The notes under the pieces: model-generated
Database searches by the model: none
Told to the model about the DNA's origin: nothing
What the model saw: the letters and a program-made list of their open reading frames with translations, nothing else
Translations under genes and position numbers: made by a program
From: an uncultured Blautia sp.
Lineage (GTDB): Bacteria > Bacillota > Clostridia > Lachnospirales > Lachnospiraceae
Length of the DNA stretch: 42,560 nt
Assembly (NCBI GenBank): GCA_902476765.1
Contig: CABSEJ010000009.1
Location: 1 to 42,560 of the forward strand
Reading direction: 5' to 3'
Shown here: positions 6,893 to 15,858 of the stretch, one piece after another
How positions within the stretch are numbered: position 1 is the stretch's first letter
Layout: each line of letters opens with the position of its first letter

Positions 6893-8443
6893 TCACGGGG
6901 TATGGTGGAAAGCGTATTTTTCCACCAGCTGCCGGAAATCCTTTTCATGTTCCGGATACCAGGCATAGAAATCGGTATGCTTTTTGTTGATTTCCCGTCC
7001 CAGCTCCGCCAGAAAATCAGGGATAGCCTTTTCCGGCAGCAGAGCAATTTCCGTTCCCAAGCGGCTGTCAAAAGCCCAGGCGCTTCCGTTTACAAACAGG
7101 CGGAAGGCGGGCTGCAGCTGTCCCTCTGTTTTCACCATACTTCCCACAAAACCAAGTGGAGCTGACTGATGTGTGCCGCAGCTGGAAGGACAGCCGGAAA
7201 TATGAAGTTGGGGAAGAGTGTTTCGTGGAAAATTTTCTTTACGCACTCTTTGGATGATATTGGAAAGAAGCCGCTGGGAATAGCCGATACCGTGCTGACA
7301 GGTGGGGAGGCCGATACAGCAGACGCTGGCCTCAAAAGGATTTTCCGCACCTCCTTCCGTGGCTTCTAAAATCCTGGGCACCTCCTTTGCTGTCAGATTG
7401 AGGACATAGAGGCCTCCATCCGGGGAGAGACGAAGCTCACTTTGAGGAACACCTTTCAGAACCTCGCAAAGCACCATGAGATGTTTTCCTTCCAGACAGC
7501 CTCCTATAGGATGAAAGGAAACAGAGTACAGTCCCGGCTGCTTTTGCTCCAATATGCGAAGCCCCTGGATTTCACCTTCCGGCTGTTTAGTGATTTTAGG
7601 CAAAGAGGGGATAGCACAAGGTTTTTCTTCCTTTCTGGCCTCCTTTAAACACTGAGTAAATTTCTCCTGAAGCTGGGGAATACCCAGACTATCCTGGAGG
7701 TAACGTGTTCGGGATTTAGCTCTCGCTTTATCATTCCCATATTTGGTAAAGAGACGCAGCATGGCGCTGACATACAGGCTTACCTCCTCTGGCTTGGCAT
7801 GTTCTGCCACCAGGACTCCCAGTTTTGGATTAGGACCCAGACCTCCGGCACAGTAAACGGAGAAAGTGCCGTCCTCCTGGGCCAGGAAACCTAAATCCCG
7901 AAAAGTTACATGGGTAGGATTCTCAGGGGTTCCGGAAAATCCTACCTTCAGTTTCCGTGGCAGTTTAAGCCCCGGTATACGGGAAATCAGATAGTTACTG
8001 ATAGCCAGAGCGTAAGGCAGTACAGCAAAGAATTCTTTTTTATCCACGCCGCTTAAAGGGTCCGCCATTACATTTCTGGGACCGTCCCCGCCCCCTCCTC
8101 TGGTGATGATTCCCGCTTTCAGACATTCCCGCATAAGGGCCAGAACCTGGTTCCTGTCCAGATTGTGTACCTGTATGGTCTGGCAGGTAGTCAGCTTCAC
8201 AAAGTCCACTGCATACTCCTTCATTTTTTCTCCCAGAAAAGCCAGATTTTCCCTGGTGACCTGGCCTCCGGGCAGACGCAGACGGAGCATATAACCATTT
8301 TCCCTCTGGGCATAACAGCCAAATTTTCCCGAAACTTGTTTAAACGTTTTTTTATCTATCTGCCCTGCCTCAAACAGAGCCAGCTGTTCTTCAAATTCTC
8401 TGGTTTCTCTTATAAAATGTTGCGTCAGTTCTCGGTTTATCAT
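6893..8443 (-). CDS. Nitrite/sulfite reductase, siroheme [4Fe-4S] protein
   Basis: A 516-residue protein of the ferredoxin-dependent nitrite/sulfite reductase family, built from two repeats with a ferredoxin-like half-domain each (start near residues 45-90 and again near 300-345). The siroheme/[4Fe-4S] ligands follow the family pattern: Cys376-x5-Cys382 (CIGLPTC) and Cys418-x3-Cys422 (GCPSSC). It would reduce nitrite to ammonia or sulfite to sulfide with reduced ferredoxin in the cytosol. AGGAG precedes the ATG. It stands alone between two terminator-like regions, and no nitrate, sulfate or siroheme genes are next to it. The sequence alone does not settle which anion is the substrate. Confidence 0.88.
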   Translation of the reverse strand: MINRELTQHFIRETREFEEQLALFEAGQIDKKTFKQVSGKFGCYAQRENGYMLRLRLPGGQVTRENLAFLGEKMKEYAVDFVKLTTCQTIQVHNLDRNQVLALMRECLKAGIITRGGGGDGPRNVMADPLSGVDKKEFFAVLPYALAISNYLISRIPGLKLPRKLKVGFSGTPENPTHVTFRDLGFLAQEDGTFSVYCAGGLGPNPKLGVLVAEHAKPEEVSLYVSAMLRLFTKYGNDKARAKSRTRYLQDSLGIPQLQEKFTQCLKEARKEEKPCAIPSLPKITKQPEGEIQGLRILEQKQPGLYSVSFHPIGGCLEGKHLMVLCEVLKGVPQSELRLSPDGGLYVLNLTAKEVPRILEATEGGAENPFEASVCCIGLPTCQHGIGYSQRLLSNIIQRVRKENFPRNTLPQLHISGCPSSCGTHQSAPLGFVGSMVKTEGQLQPAFRLFVNGSAWAFDSRLGTEIALLPEKAIPDFLAELGREINKKHTDFYAWYPEHEKDFRQLVEKYAFHHTP

Positions 8444-8589
8444 AGTAATCGGCTCCTTTTTTCTTAGTTTTTACCGCTTTTTCCTAAATATACAAATCTT
8501 AGAAAAAACAGAACCAGAGGATTTCCTAACCATAGCCACATAGCCTTTCCGTGCCGGGAAACCTGCCGGGGAACTTACTGCTTTGGGGC

Positions 8590-8618
8590 TGGACTTATAC
8601 GCAAAAGAAGTCTAAAAT
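8590..8618 (+). promoter_or_regulatory. Possible promoter of the debranching enzyme gene
   Basis: TGGACT (8590-8595) and TAAAAT (8613-8618) are 17 bp apart, about 50 bp before the start codon. The match is moderate and no operator is seen. Confidence 0.4.
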
Positions 8619-8667
8619 GGTGTCAGAATGTTTGCCCGGCCTGGGATACATCCGGGGGAAAGGAGAT

Positions 8668-10857
8668 ATGCCTGTGGAAGAAAAGGATAAAAAAGAGGAA
8701 AAGAGAAAAGAAGCTCCTGTGCTGATTGAGCAGAAAAATTATTTAATGCTGGAGGACTTTGCAGGAATTGAGGTGGGAGATGGCGCTAACCTTCGTCCTA
8801 TTGACATTATCAATGGCTTTCGTGTGCGCCCGGGCTTTTATGAAATAAACGGGGCTTCAGCCCTTCCTGAAGGAGTGAATTTTACCATCATATCTCACTC
8901 TGCTGTCTCCTGTGAACTGCTGCTTTTTCACAGGAAGCAGCAGGAGCCATACGCCCGGATTCCCTTTCCCCAGAAATACCGGGTAGGAAATGTATATTCC
9001 ATGTTTGTTTTCGGACTGAAAATTAATGAATTTGAATATGCTTACGCCATGGACGGCCCTTATGAGCCGGAAAAAGGACTGCTTTTTGACCGGAACAAAT
9101 ACCTTCTGGACCCTTATGCCAAAGCAGTTACAGGTCAAAGTGAGTGGGGAAAGAAGCTGTCGGCCGGTGATTTTTATAAGGCCAGAGTGGTACACAATAA
9201 CTTTAATTGGGATATGCCTGCAAATCCACATGCCTGCCAGTTAAGGGACTGTATTATATATGAGCTGCATGTAAGAGGGTTTACCAGACACAAAAGCTCT
9301 GGGGTAAGGCATCCAGGCACCTTTGAGGGAATCCGGGAGAAAATACCGTATCTTAAAGAGCTGGGTATCAATGCAGTGGAACTTATGCCGGTTTTTGAAT
9401 TTGATGAAACCAGAAATATGCGGCAGGTGGGAGAACAGAAGCTTTTGGATTACTGGGGCTATAACCCGGTCTGTTTTTTTGCCCCTAACACCAGCTATGC
9501 TTCGGAGCAGGAGTACAACCGGGAGGGAAAAGAATTGAAAAACCTTATTAAAGCCCTGCATAAAAACGGCATCAAAGTGATTCTGGACGTGGTGTTTAAT
9601 CACACGGCTGAGGGAAATGAACAAGGGCCTTTCTTTTCTTTTAAAGGTATTGACAATAACGTTTATTATATGCTGACACCAGATGGTGCCTACTACAATT
9701 TCAGCGGATGCGGCAACACCTTGAACTGTAACCATCCTCTGGTCCGGGATTTTATCCTGAATTGTCTTAGGTATTGGACTATCAGCTACCATGTGGACGG
9801 CTTTCGTTTTGATTTGGCTTCCATTTTAGGACGCAGTGAGGATTCCTCTCCCATGAATAAGCCGCCTCTTTTGGAGAGATTGGCCTATGACCCTATTCTA
9901 TACAGTGTGGACTTGATTGCAGAAGCCTGGGACGCAGGAGGACTGTATCAGGTAGGCAGCTTTCCATCCTGGAACCGCTGGGCAGAATGGAACGGAAAAT
10001 ACAGAGATGATTTGCGCAGCTTTCTGAAAGGAGACCCGGGCTATGCCAAAAGGGCGGCCATGCGGATTATGGGGTCTCCGGACTTATATCCGCCCCAAAA
10101 GCGGGGAGAAAACGCTTCCGTAAATTTTATGACTTGCCATGACGGCTTTACTCTTTATGATTTATATGCTTATAATCAGAAGCATAACCAGGATAATGGA
10201 TGGGATAATACAGACGGAACAGATGACAACCGAAGCTGGAATTGCGGAGAAGAGGGAGAAACCCAGAATCCGGAGGTGATGAAGCTGCGGGTTCAGATGA
10301 TAAAGAATGCCTGTACAGTGCTGATGTGCAGCCGGGGAACGCCTATGTTTTTCGCTGGAGATGAATTTGGCAACACCCAGTACGGAAATAATAATCCTTA
10401 CTGTCAGGACAATGAAATTTCCTGGCTGGACTGGAATTGGACAGAAAAAAATAAGGAAATCTTTGAATTTTTCCGGTTTATGATTAGACTTCGCAAAGAG
10501 CATGATATTTTAAGAAAAAACACTTCTCCCTGCCGAGCCGGCTTTCCCTTTCTCAGTCTTCACGGAAAGAAGCCCTGGCAAGAGGAGTATACCCAGGATA
10601 CCAGAACCATGGGAATTCTCTTTGCGGGAAAACAGGAGGAAGCGGAAGACATCCTCTATCTGGGTATTAACGCTTATTGGGAATACGAAGAGATAGAACT
10701 GCCGCAGCTTCCCCGGGGATGGTGCTGGGTTCCGTTAACAGACACAGCCAGAGGAGCCGGCGCTGTTATAAAAGGCAGAGAGATTTTAGAGCAGAGGCTT
10801 TATGTCATGCATCCAAGAAGTGTCTGCATTTTTCAGGCAGTAGGGACAGACAAGTAA
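8668..10857 (+). CDS. glgX: Glycogen debranching enzyme (isoamylase/GlgX type)
   Basis: A 729-residue GH13 enzyme that hydrolyses alpha-1,6 branches of glycogen or limit dextrins. A CBM48-like beta domain covers about residues 55-150. The catalytic barrel has DVVFNHT at 307-313, the nucleophile Asp382 in GFRFDLA, the acid/base Glu419 in LIAEAWD and the stabilising Asp492 in CHDGF. The C-terminal beta domain ends near residue 729. The ATG at 8668 is chosen because AGGAGAT lies just before it; in-frame ATGs upstream have no site and would add low-complexity sequence. The first 20 residues are a charged Lys/Glu stretch. It is monocistronic, with no glgA/B/C neighbours. Confidence 0.92.
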   Translation: MPVEEKDKKEEKRKEAPVLIEQKNYLMLEDFAGIEVGDGANLRPIDIINGFRVRPGFYEINGASALPEGVNFTIISHSAVSCELLLFHRKQQEPYARIPFPQKYRVGNVYSMFVFGLKINEFEYAYAMDGPYEPEKGLLFDRNKYLLDPYAKAVTGQSEWGKKLSAGDFYKARVVHNNFNWDMPANPHACQLRDCIIYELHVRGFTRHKSSGVRHPGTFEGIREKIPYLKELGINAVELMPVFEFDETRNMRQVGEQKLLDYWGYNPVCFFAPNTSYASEQEYNREGKELKNLIKALHKNGIKVILDVVFNHTAEGNEQGPFFSFKGIDNNVYYMLTPDGAYYNFSGCGNTLNCNHPLVRDFILNCLRYWTISYHVDGFRFDLASILGRSEDSSPMNKPPLLERLAYDPILYSVDLIAEAWDAGGLYQVGSFPSWNRWAEWNGKYRDDLRSFLKGDPGYAKRAAMRIMGSPDLYPPQKRGENASVNFMTCHDGFTLYDLYAYNQKHNQDNGWDNTDGTDDNRSWNCGEEGETQNPEVMKLRVQMIKNACTVLMCSRGTPMFFAGDEFGNTQYGNNNPYCQDNEISWLDWNWTEKNKEIFEFFRFMIRLRKEHDILRKNTSPCRAGFPFLSLHGKKPWQEEYTQDTRTMGILFAGKQEEAEDILYLGINAYWEYEEIELPQLPRGWCWVPLTDTARGAGAVIKGREILEQRLYVMHPRSVCIFQAVGTDK

Positions 10858-10905
10858 AAAGCAGCAGGAATCCGGAGCGGGTAATTTCCCCGGATTCCTG
10901 CTGCT
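10856..10905 (-). terminator. Terminator of the purine permease gene
   Basis: Perfect 16-bp arms AGCAGCAGGAATCCGG (10860-10875) and its complement (10890-10905). On the minus strand the stem is followed by a T run, so it ends the permease transcript 3 bp after its stop codon. It may also stop glgX transcripts. Confidence 0.8.
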
Positions 10906-10907
10906 GT

Positions 10908-12272
10908 CTATATGATTACATATTTCAAAACAAACAGCACAGCCAGAATATACATCAGCAGACTGATTTTCTTTTCCTTTGCTTTTCCGCACAGTACGTT
11001 GATAATCACATAAGAAATCACGCCCATGGCGATTCCCTCGGAAATACTGTAGAGGAAGGGCATGGCGATGATACTGATAAAAGCGGGGATGCCCTCGGTA
11101 AGGTCATTGAAGTCAATTTTTGTCACAGAGGTCATCATAAGGAATCCTACGATTACCAGAGCAGGAGCCGTGGCAAAGGAGGGGATAGCCAGGAAAATCG
11201 GTGACAAAAACAGAGAAAGACCGAAAAGGACAGCAGCCACGAGGCCAGTCAGTCCGGTGCGGCCTCCTTCTGCAACGCCGGAGGCACTTTCTACAAATGT
11301 AGTGGTAGTGGAGGTACCCAGAGCCGCTCCTGCAGAGGTAGCCACAGCGTCAGCCAGAAGGGCGCCCCGGATTTTAGGAAGTCTGCCCTCTTTATCTAAA
11401 AGGTCAGCCTTAGAAGCTACGCCAATCAAGGTTCCCAGAGTATCAAACATATCTACAAATAAAAATGCAGCCATGATGACCAGGAAATTTAAAGAAAGCA
11501 GCCGGGAGAAATCCATGTGCATAAAGGTAGGCGCCAGGCTGGGGATAGCAATACCGGCGGAAAAATCCGGTATCAGACTGGTTCCCTCTGCCGGCTGGTA
11601 AAGTCCGGTAAGCTGGCAGATGATTCCAATAGCCCAGGTAATCAAAATACCCCATAAAATATTTCCCTTTACCTGTTTTACCACTAAAACAGCGGTAATA
11701 AGGATTCCGATAAGAGCCAGAAGCACGGTGATTCCTTCGGAGCGGAAGGTTCCCTCACTTATAGAATTTTTAAAGGAATACACCGTTACCAAAGTGCTGC
11801 TGTCTACCACTACCTTGGCGTTTTGAAGGCCGATAAAGGCAATGTACAGACCAATTCCCACAGACACGCCATGTTTAAGGTTCATAGGGATAGCGTTAAA
11901 AATAGCTTCTCTAACCTTAGTGAGGGACAGGATGATAAACACAATACCCTCTACAAACACAGCCGCCAGGGCCATCTGCCAGGTGTAACCCATGCCCAGG
12001 ACTACTGTGTAAGCAAAGTAGGCGTTCAGTCCCATGCCCGGGGCCAGTACAAAAGGATAGTTGGACAGCAGAGCCATCAGGCAGGTACCGATAAAAGCAG
12101 CCAAAGCAGTAGCAGTAAATACAGCACCTCTGTCCATACCTGCCTCAGACAGGATAGATGGATTTACAGCCAATATGTAGGCCATGGTCATGAAAGTGGT
12201 AATGCCTGCAATGATTTCTGTTTTTACATCAGTATGATGTTCCTTTAAATGAAATAGCTTTTCCAGATTCAT
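10908..12272 (-). CDS. NCS2-family nucleobase permease (adenine/guanine/hypoxanthine type)
   Basis: A 454-residue membrane protein of the AzgA-like branch of NCS2 transporters, which import purine bases with protons. Family marks are the N-terminal EIIAGITTFMTMAYI, the segment NYPFVLAPGMGLNAYFAY, LFVDMFDTLGTLIGVA in the eighth helix and GTSTTTTFVESASGVAEGGRTGLT. About 12 to 14 hydrophobic segments are visible. AAAAGGAG precedes the ATG. It is a single-gene unit with its own promoter and terminator. Which purine it prefers cannot be read from the sequence. Confidence 0.92.
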   Translation of the reverse strand: MNLEKLFHLKEHHTDVKTEIIAGITTFMTMAYILAVNPSILSEAGMDRGAVFTATALAAFIGTCLMALLSNYPFVLAPGMGLNAYFAYTVVLGMGYTWQMALAAVFVEGIVFIILSLTKVREAIFNAIPMNLKHGVSVGIGLYIAFIGLQNAKVVVDSSTLVTVYSFKNSISEGTFRSEGITVLLALIGILITAVLVVKQVKGNILWGILITWAIGIICQLTGLYQPAEGTSLIPDFSAGIAIPSLAPTFMHMDFSRLLSLNFLVIMAAFLFVDMFDTLGTLIGVASKADLLDKEGRLPKIRGALLADAVATSAGAALGTSTTTTFVESASGVAEGGRTGLTGLVAAVLFGLSLFLSPIFLAIPSFATAPALVIVGFLMMTSVTKIDFNDLTEGIPAFISIIAMPFLYSISEGIAMGVISYVIINVLCGKAKEKKISLLMYILAVLFVLKYVII

Positions 12273-12297
12273 ACATAATCTCCTTTTTCTTTTTTCG

Positions 12298-12332
12298 TCG
12301 TACTCTGTCAGGTCTTCTGTCTTAAAGTACGA
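12298..12332 (-). other. Leader hairpin of the purine permease mRNA
   Basis: TCGTACT and AGTACGA form a 7-bp stem with a 21-nt loop, in a roughly 73-nt leader. The conserved cores of purine or guanine riboswitches are not recognisable. Function unknown. Confidence 0.3.
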
Positions 12333-12351
12333 ATTTTACCCGTAGGAACTT

Positions 12352-12381
12352 ATTATATACACATTTCTTTCTAAAATACAA
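12352..12381 (-). promoter_or_regulatory. Promoter of the purine permease gene
   Basis: On the minus strand TTGTAT (12381-12376) and a perfect TATAAT (12357-12352) are 18 bp apart. The start of transcription would be near 12345. Confidence 0.6.
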
Positions 12382-12404
12382 GAAAAAAAGAATTTTCTGG
12401 AAAA

Positions 12405-12451
12405 ACATGGGCCCCTGGAATTTTCCCGTAATCCCAGGGAATATCCAGGGG
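12405..12451 (-). terminator. Probable terminator downstream of rubrerythrin
   Basis: CCCCTGGA (12412-12419) pairs with TCCAGGGG (12444-12451), with an inner TTCCC/GGGAA stem. On the minus strand TGTTTTTCC follows. It lies about 90 nt after the rubrerythrin stop; another small TCCGGA hairpin sits between them at 12470-12487. Confidence 0.5.
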
Positions 12452-12539
12452 AGAAGAAGTCCGGATTCTGGATTCCTGTCCGGATTTCCAAAGAACAGGC
12501 CCATCTTTTCTCATACGGTCAATCAGAACTTTGAAAACA

Positions 12540-13148
12540 TTATGCCTTTGGAAGCGTGGTATAAGGAGCCAGCTCCAGGCGCACATAGTAGCCTTTTTCA
12601 TGACCGCATACCGGGCATTTTTCCGGCACAGCGGTTCCGGTGTAGATATTGCCGCACTGCAGGCACATCCAGGAAGTTTTTACATCAGAGACAAAGAGTT
12701 TGTTCTGTTCTAATAAGTCTGCAAATAATCCGAATCTTTCTCCGTGGGTCTTTTCCACGGCGCCAATCATATGAAAGGAGCCGGCTATATCCTGGAAGCC
12801 TTCCTCCCTGGCCTTTTCCTCGAATTTTTTGTATACATCCTCATGCTCCTCAAATTCATTGTGCTGGGCAAAGCGAAGAAGTTTCGCCACGTCATGGGAA
12901 ATATCTACCGGATAGGTTCCGTCAATTGCGATGTTAGTTTCCGCCACCTGGTTCAGATGCTTGTAGAAAATTTCCGCATGTTCTTTCTCCTGATTGGCTG
13001 TAAAGGTAAAAACAGCCTCAATAACCGGCAGTCCGCTTTTTCTGGCCTGCTGGGCGGCTATGGTATAGCGGTTTCTGGCCTGGCTTTCTCCGGCAAAGGC
13101 CCGCATTAAGTTTTCTTTGGTAACACTGTCCTCAAATGATACTGACAT
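12540..13148 (-). CDS. Rubrerythrin
   Basis: A 202-residue cytosolic peroxide-reducing protein of anaerobes. The N-terminal ferritin-like four-helix bundle carries the diiron ligands (ESQARNRY near residue 26, EKEHAE near 55, and a second pair near 100-135 including EKTHGERF). The C-terminal rubredoxin domain has CLQCG and CPVCG for one mononuclear iron. The start at 13148 follows AAGGAGG; a further in-frame ATG at 13175 does not. It is monocistronic. A PerR-like box was not recognised upstream. Confidence 0.95.
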   Translation of the reverse strand: MSVSFEDSVTKENLMRAFAGESQARNRYTIAAQQARKSGLPVIEAVFTFTANQEKEHAEIFYKHLNQVAETNIAIDGTYPVDISHDVAKLLRFAQHNEFEEHEDVYKKFEEKAREEGFQDIAGSFHMIGAVEKTHGERFGLFADLLEQNKLFVSDVKTSWMCLQCGNIYTGTAVPEKCPVCGHEKGYYVRLELAPYTTLPKA

Positions 13149-13299
13149 CCTGGTTCCTCCTTCATTCTTTTTCATTGTACTTTGTACTGTTTGCTTAGTT
13201 TTTCCCGGAAATAGAAAATTTATCCATGGGATTTTTCACTCTTCCCTTTTTAAAGTCATAGGATAGTAGAAAAGAGAATAGAAGAGGAATTCTTTTATT

Positions 13300-13785
13300 A
13301 TGGATTACAGCTCTTTTCAAAAAGTAACAGGCATTATACAAAATATCAACAGCGGAGGCGCCTGCTGTATGCAGATTATATCTTTGATGACAGAAGACCA
13401 GGAAACCATAGATTTTGTAGTTTCTCCGGATACGGTGATCATAGACTGCACCAGACTGAGAAGAGGAATGCGGGTGGCAGCCTTTTACGACCGGAATCTT
13501 CCTGCCCCTGCCGTTTACCCGCCCAGATACCAGGCTGAACTGATAACTGCCGTCAGAAGAGACCAGAATGTAATGCTCAGTTATTTTGATGAAAATCTGG
13601 TTTCTGAGGATAATTCTCTGAAGCTGAATCTTACTCCTTTTACCAATATTGTTACCCAAAACGGCCAGCGTTTTTTATGCAGCCCGGGAAATGAAAACCT
13701 TTTGGTATACTATACCGTAAGCACCAGGAGCATACCTGCTCAGACTACACCTCAGAAAATCGTGGTGATGTGCCCCTCCTCCTGA
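13300..13785 (+). CDS. Conserved hypothetical protein
   Basis: 161 residues, no signal peptide and no membrane segment. The N-terminal part (KVTGIIQNI...MQIISLMT) and the stretch RRGMRVAAFYDRNLPAPAVYPPRYQAELITAV look like a small beta-barrel, OB-like fold; the end has LLVYYTVSTRSIPAQTTPQKIVVM. The protein has well-formed amphipathic strands, a GAGGAA site before the ATG and ordinary codon use, so it is probably real. I do not recognise a named family. Its last 41 bp overlap the tail of the convergent MATE remnant, which suggests it was once bordered by that gene. Confidence 0.65.
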   Translation: MDYSSFQKVTGIIQNINSGGACCMQIISLMTEDQETIDFVVSPDTVIIDCTRLRRGMRVAAFYDRNLPAPAVYPPRYQAELITAVRRDQNVMLSYFDENLVSEDNSLKLNLTPFTNIVTQNGQRFLCSPGNENLLVYYTVSTRSIPAQTTPQKIVVMCPSS

Positions 13786-14104
13786 AGCTATGTCCTGCAA
13801 TAACATAGCCCAGTATTACCCCCAGCATAATAAGGGAAGAGACAGGGGATACCAGACCATAGTATTCCAATCCTGTCACCTGGCTGTGGAATAGAAAATG
13901 AAGAAGGGGAATCCGGATAATCAGAGCCCCTGCGCAGCAGTTTACCATGGTAAATAGTGTTTTTTCACAACCGTTTAAATATCCGTTTACACAAAACAGA
14001 ACAGATACCGCCAAATAGTCCAGGCTGCAGCTTCTGAAAAAAGGAATGCCGGCTTGGACTACTTTTTCATCTCCGGAAAACAGTGCTGTACCGGCAGGGC
14101 CCAT
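13745..14104 (-). pseudogene. C-terminal remnant of a MATE-family efflux pump
   Basis: 119 residues match only the last quarter of a MATE transporter (normally about 450 residues). The stretch from about residue 7 reads like the last three helices: ALFSGDEKVVQAGIPFF, then DYLAVSVLFCVNGYLNGC and IIRIPLLHF. The first six residues belong to sequence antisense to a Crp gene fragment. There is no ribosome binding site at the ATG. It is a deletion stump, not a functional pump. Confidence 0.75.
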
Positions 14105-14287
14105 ATGGAGACAGGATACGGTAATACGCAGGAAGAACTGGCAGTATCCCTGGGCATGAACCGGGTGACTGTAAGTAAAGTTTTAGGGGAGTGGAAAAAG
14201 AAAAAGATTATTTCAACTACATACGGCCATATTTACATTGAAAACCGTGATTATCTGGAGAGTCTGCTTTTACCTTCTAAACTGTAG
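14105..14287 (+). pseudogene. C-terminal remnant of a Crp/Fnr-family regulator
   Basis: 60 residues cover only the winged helix-turn-helix of a Crp/Fnr regulator: TQEELAVSLGMNRVTVSKVL is the helix-turn-helix and EWKKKKIISTTYGHIYI the wing. The cyclic-nucleotide-binding-like domain of about 150 residues is missing. The fragment begins at the CCATATGG where the oppositely oriented MATE remnant begins, so both genes lost their 5' halves in one event. No ribosome binding site is present; a free-standing HTH peptide is unlikely but possible. Confidence 0.7.
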
Positions 14288-14342
14288 ATAGCAAACCATA
14301 GCTATTCTGAATAAAAGTCATTGGCCACTGCTGCCTGCGGAA

Positions 14343-14410
14343 ATAAAATCCTGATTTTCTCCCAAACCAGCATATGACGTACTTTTGGGATTTGAAAACC
14401 AGGATTTTAT
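14343..14410 (-). terminator. Terminator of the CHAD-protein gene
   Basis: Perfect 11-bp outer arms ATAAAATCCTG (14343-14353) and CAGGATTTTAT (14400-14410), with inner pairing TTTTC/GAAAA and TCCCAAA/TTTGGGA. It starts 10 bp after the CHAD stop codon on the minus strand. Confidence 0.7.
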
Positions 14411-14419
14411 GATTATATC

Positions 14420-15772
14420 TCAGCGGTCTGTAAAGCTTCTCCATCTTCTCTGGAAATCCAGATAAGATTTTTCCATACCTTCCGCAGAATAAAGAAGGAA
14501 ATCCCCCATCTGCTCCGGATTTTCAGATTGAGCCTGAGCCTGTCTTATGGCGTCGCCCAGTACATCGAAATCGTGGAGCGTACCCAGAATATCCTGCAGG
14601 TCACGGGTAACGGAAAGAGCCATACGCATATCTGAGGATAACTGCTCTCTGTAAAATTCCAGCCCGTAACGGAAATTTTTCAGGGCCAGCCGAAGCTGGT
14701 GAAGAAGAGGTTCCGGAACCAGAAGGCCCCAGACCCAGTGAGCGTAGGTCTGCACTGCCTCGTATTGTTCCTGAAGAATTTTATTCTGTAAATCATGTTC
14801 TCCGGGGCGAAGCAGCTTTCCGTCCTTATCAATACGGGGTAGCAGAAAAGGTTTTCCGAAAGAAGCCTGAAAAGCTTCCAGGTTATCAGAAAAATCTATT
14901 CCTTCCAGTGCCTTTTTCAGCTCTGCCACCTGCTGCTTCCGCCTGTTCTCCGTAAGTTTCCAGAAAGGAGCCAGTTCTTCCCGATCCTTCTTTTTATCAT
15001 TTAAAAAGGCCTCTGCCTTTTCCTTCATAATATCAATGTCCCTCACAGCGCCTAAAAGTTTTAAGTGTTTTTTGATATAGGGTCTCCAGTCTTCTTTCCA
15101 CTCTGGCGTCAGGTATTGGGAGAATACTTCGGAGACTGCATCCATTTTCCGGAAGGAAACCCGTAAATCATGGATAAAATCCGGATTGTCGTAATTTTTT
15201 TCTTTTACAAGTGTGCGGATAGTTTTCAGTTGGCATAGGAAATAATTCCGCAGCATAGCTTCCAATCCCATATGATTTTCTTCCTCAGAAATTTCCGCCT
15301 GCCTATTAACAGAAAGAACAATATCAGCTACAATTTTAGCTTTTTGCTTCTGGGATTCTTTTGAAAGGAAATCTTTTAACAGAGAATCCTCCTGTTCTTC
15401 TCCGGCCTTATCCCTGTTTATAATACCCAGGGCTCCGGCCAGTATGAAATTCTCTTCCCTGGAGAGGGAACGAAGAGGGTGGGTGAGCAGAATGTCCTGG
15501 GCAAGCCCGGCATTTCCCTTTTGAAACAAATTCCGGCCAATATCCTGAAAAACACAGGCTTTTTTTACCAGCTTCTTTAATCCTTCCGGGCAGGCTCCTG
15601 TTTTTACCTGCTCCTGATACAGAGAAACCGCAGCCTTGGCAGCTTCCCGTTTGTTTTTAAAATCTATCCCAAAGCTCTGGCACAGCTCTCTGGTTTTCCA
15701 GTAGCGGACAGAAGATGACTCCGGCTTTAAATAATTTCTTTTTTTCACAGATTTTGTTGCGTTTTTTTCCAT
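14420..15772 (-). CDS. CHAD-domain protein with a degenerate Ppx/GppA-type HD domain
   Basis: 450 residues in two parts. Residues 170-445 form a CHAD domain, a helical bundle that binds inorganic polyphosphate: FIHDLRVSFRKM at 199-210 and KKHLKLLGAVRDIDIM in the first half, LHQLRLALKNFRYGLEFY in the second, with many basic residues. Residues 60-165 align by eye with the C-terminal HD-like domain of exopolyphosphatases (ACVFQDIGRN, LSREENFILAGAL). The metal-binding histidines are replaced (QDIG for HDIG, INR for YHR), so it is probably not an enzyme. GGGAGG precedes the ATG. It stands alone; no ppk or ppx is next to it. A polyphosphate-binding role is inferred from the family. Confidence 0.85.
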   Translation of the reverse strand: MEKNATKSVKKRNYLKPESSSVRYWKTRELCQSFGIDFKNKREAAKAAVSLYQEQVKTGACPEGLKKLVKKACVFQDIGRNLFQKGNAGLAQDILLTHPLRSLSREENFILAGALGIINRDKAGEEQEDSLLKDFLSKESQKQKAKIVADIVLSVNRQAEISEEENHMGLEAMLRNYFLCQLKTIRTLVKEKNYDNPDFIHDLRVSFRKMDAVSEVFSQYLTPEWKEDWRPYIKKHLKLLGAVRDIDIMKEKAEAFLNDKKKDREELAPFWKLTENRRKQQVAELKKALEGIDFSDNLEAFQASFGKPFLLPRIDKDGKLLRPGEHDLQNKILQEQYEAVQTYAHWVWGLLVPEPLLHQLRLALKNFRYGLEFYREQLSSDMRMALSVTRDLQDILGTLHDFDVLGDAIRQAQAQSENPEQMGDFLLYSAEGMEKSYLDFQRRWRSFTDR

Positions 15773-15858
15773 ATGCAGCCTCCCTATTCTCTATTATCCC
15801 TTGCATTTGTTTCTATTCTCTCTGGGCAAAACATATTTATCTGGACTTATATAGTAAG

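Noticed and set aside
10908..12272. Long plus-strand readings opposite the purine permease
   Set aside because: Composition is that of antisense sequence (Ala/Val/Thr-rich without family features), and starts are unsupported.
12273..12400. Purine/guanine riboswitch upstream of the NCS2 permease
   Set aside because: The leader after the promoter is only about 73 nt and lacks the conserved junction and loop sequences of purine riboswitches; only a single 7-bp hairpin is visible.
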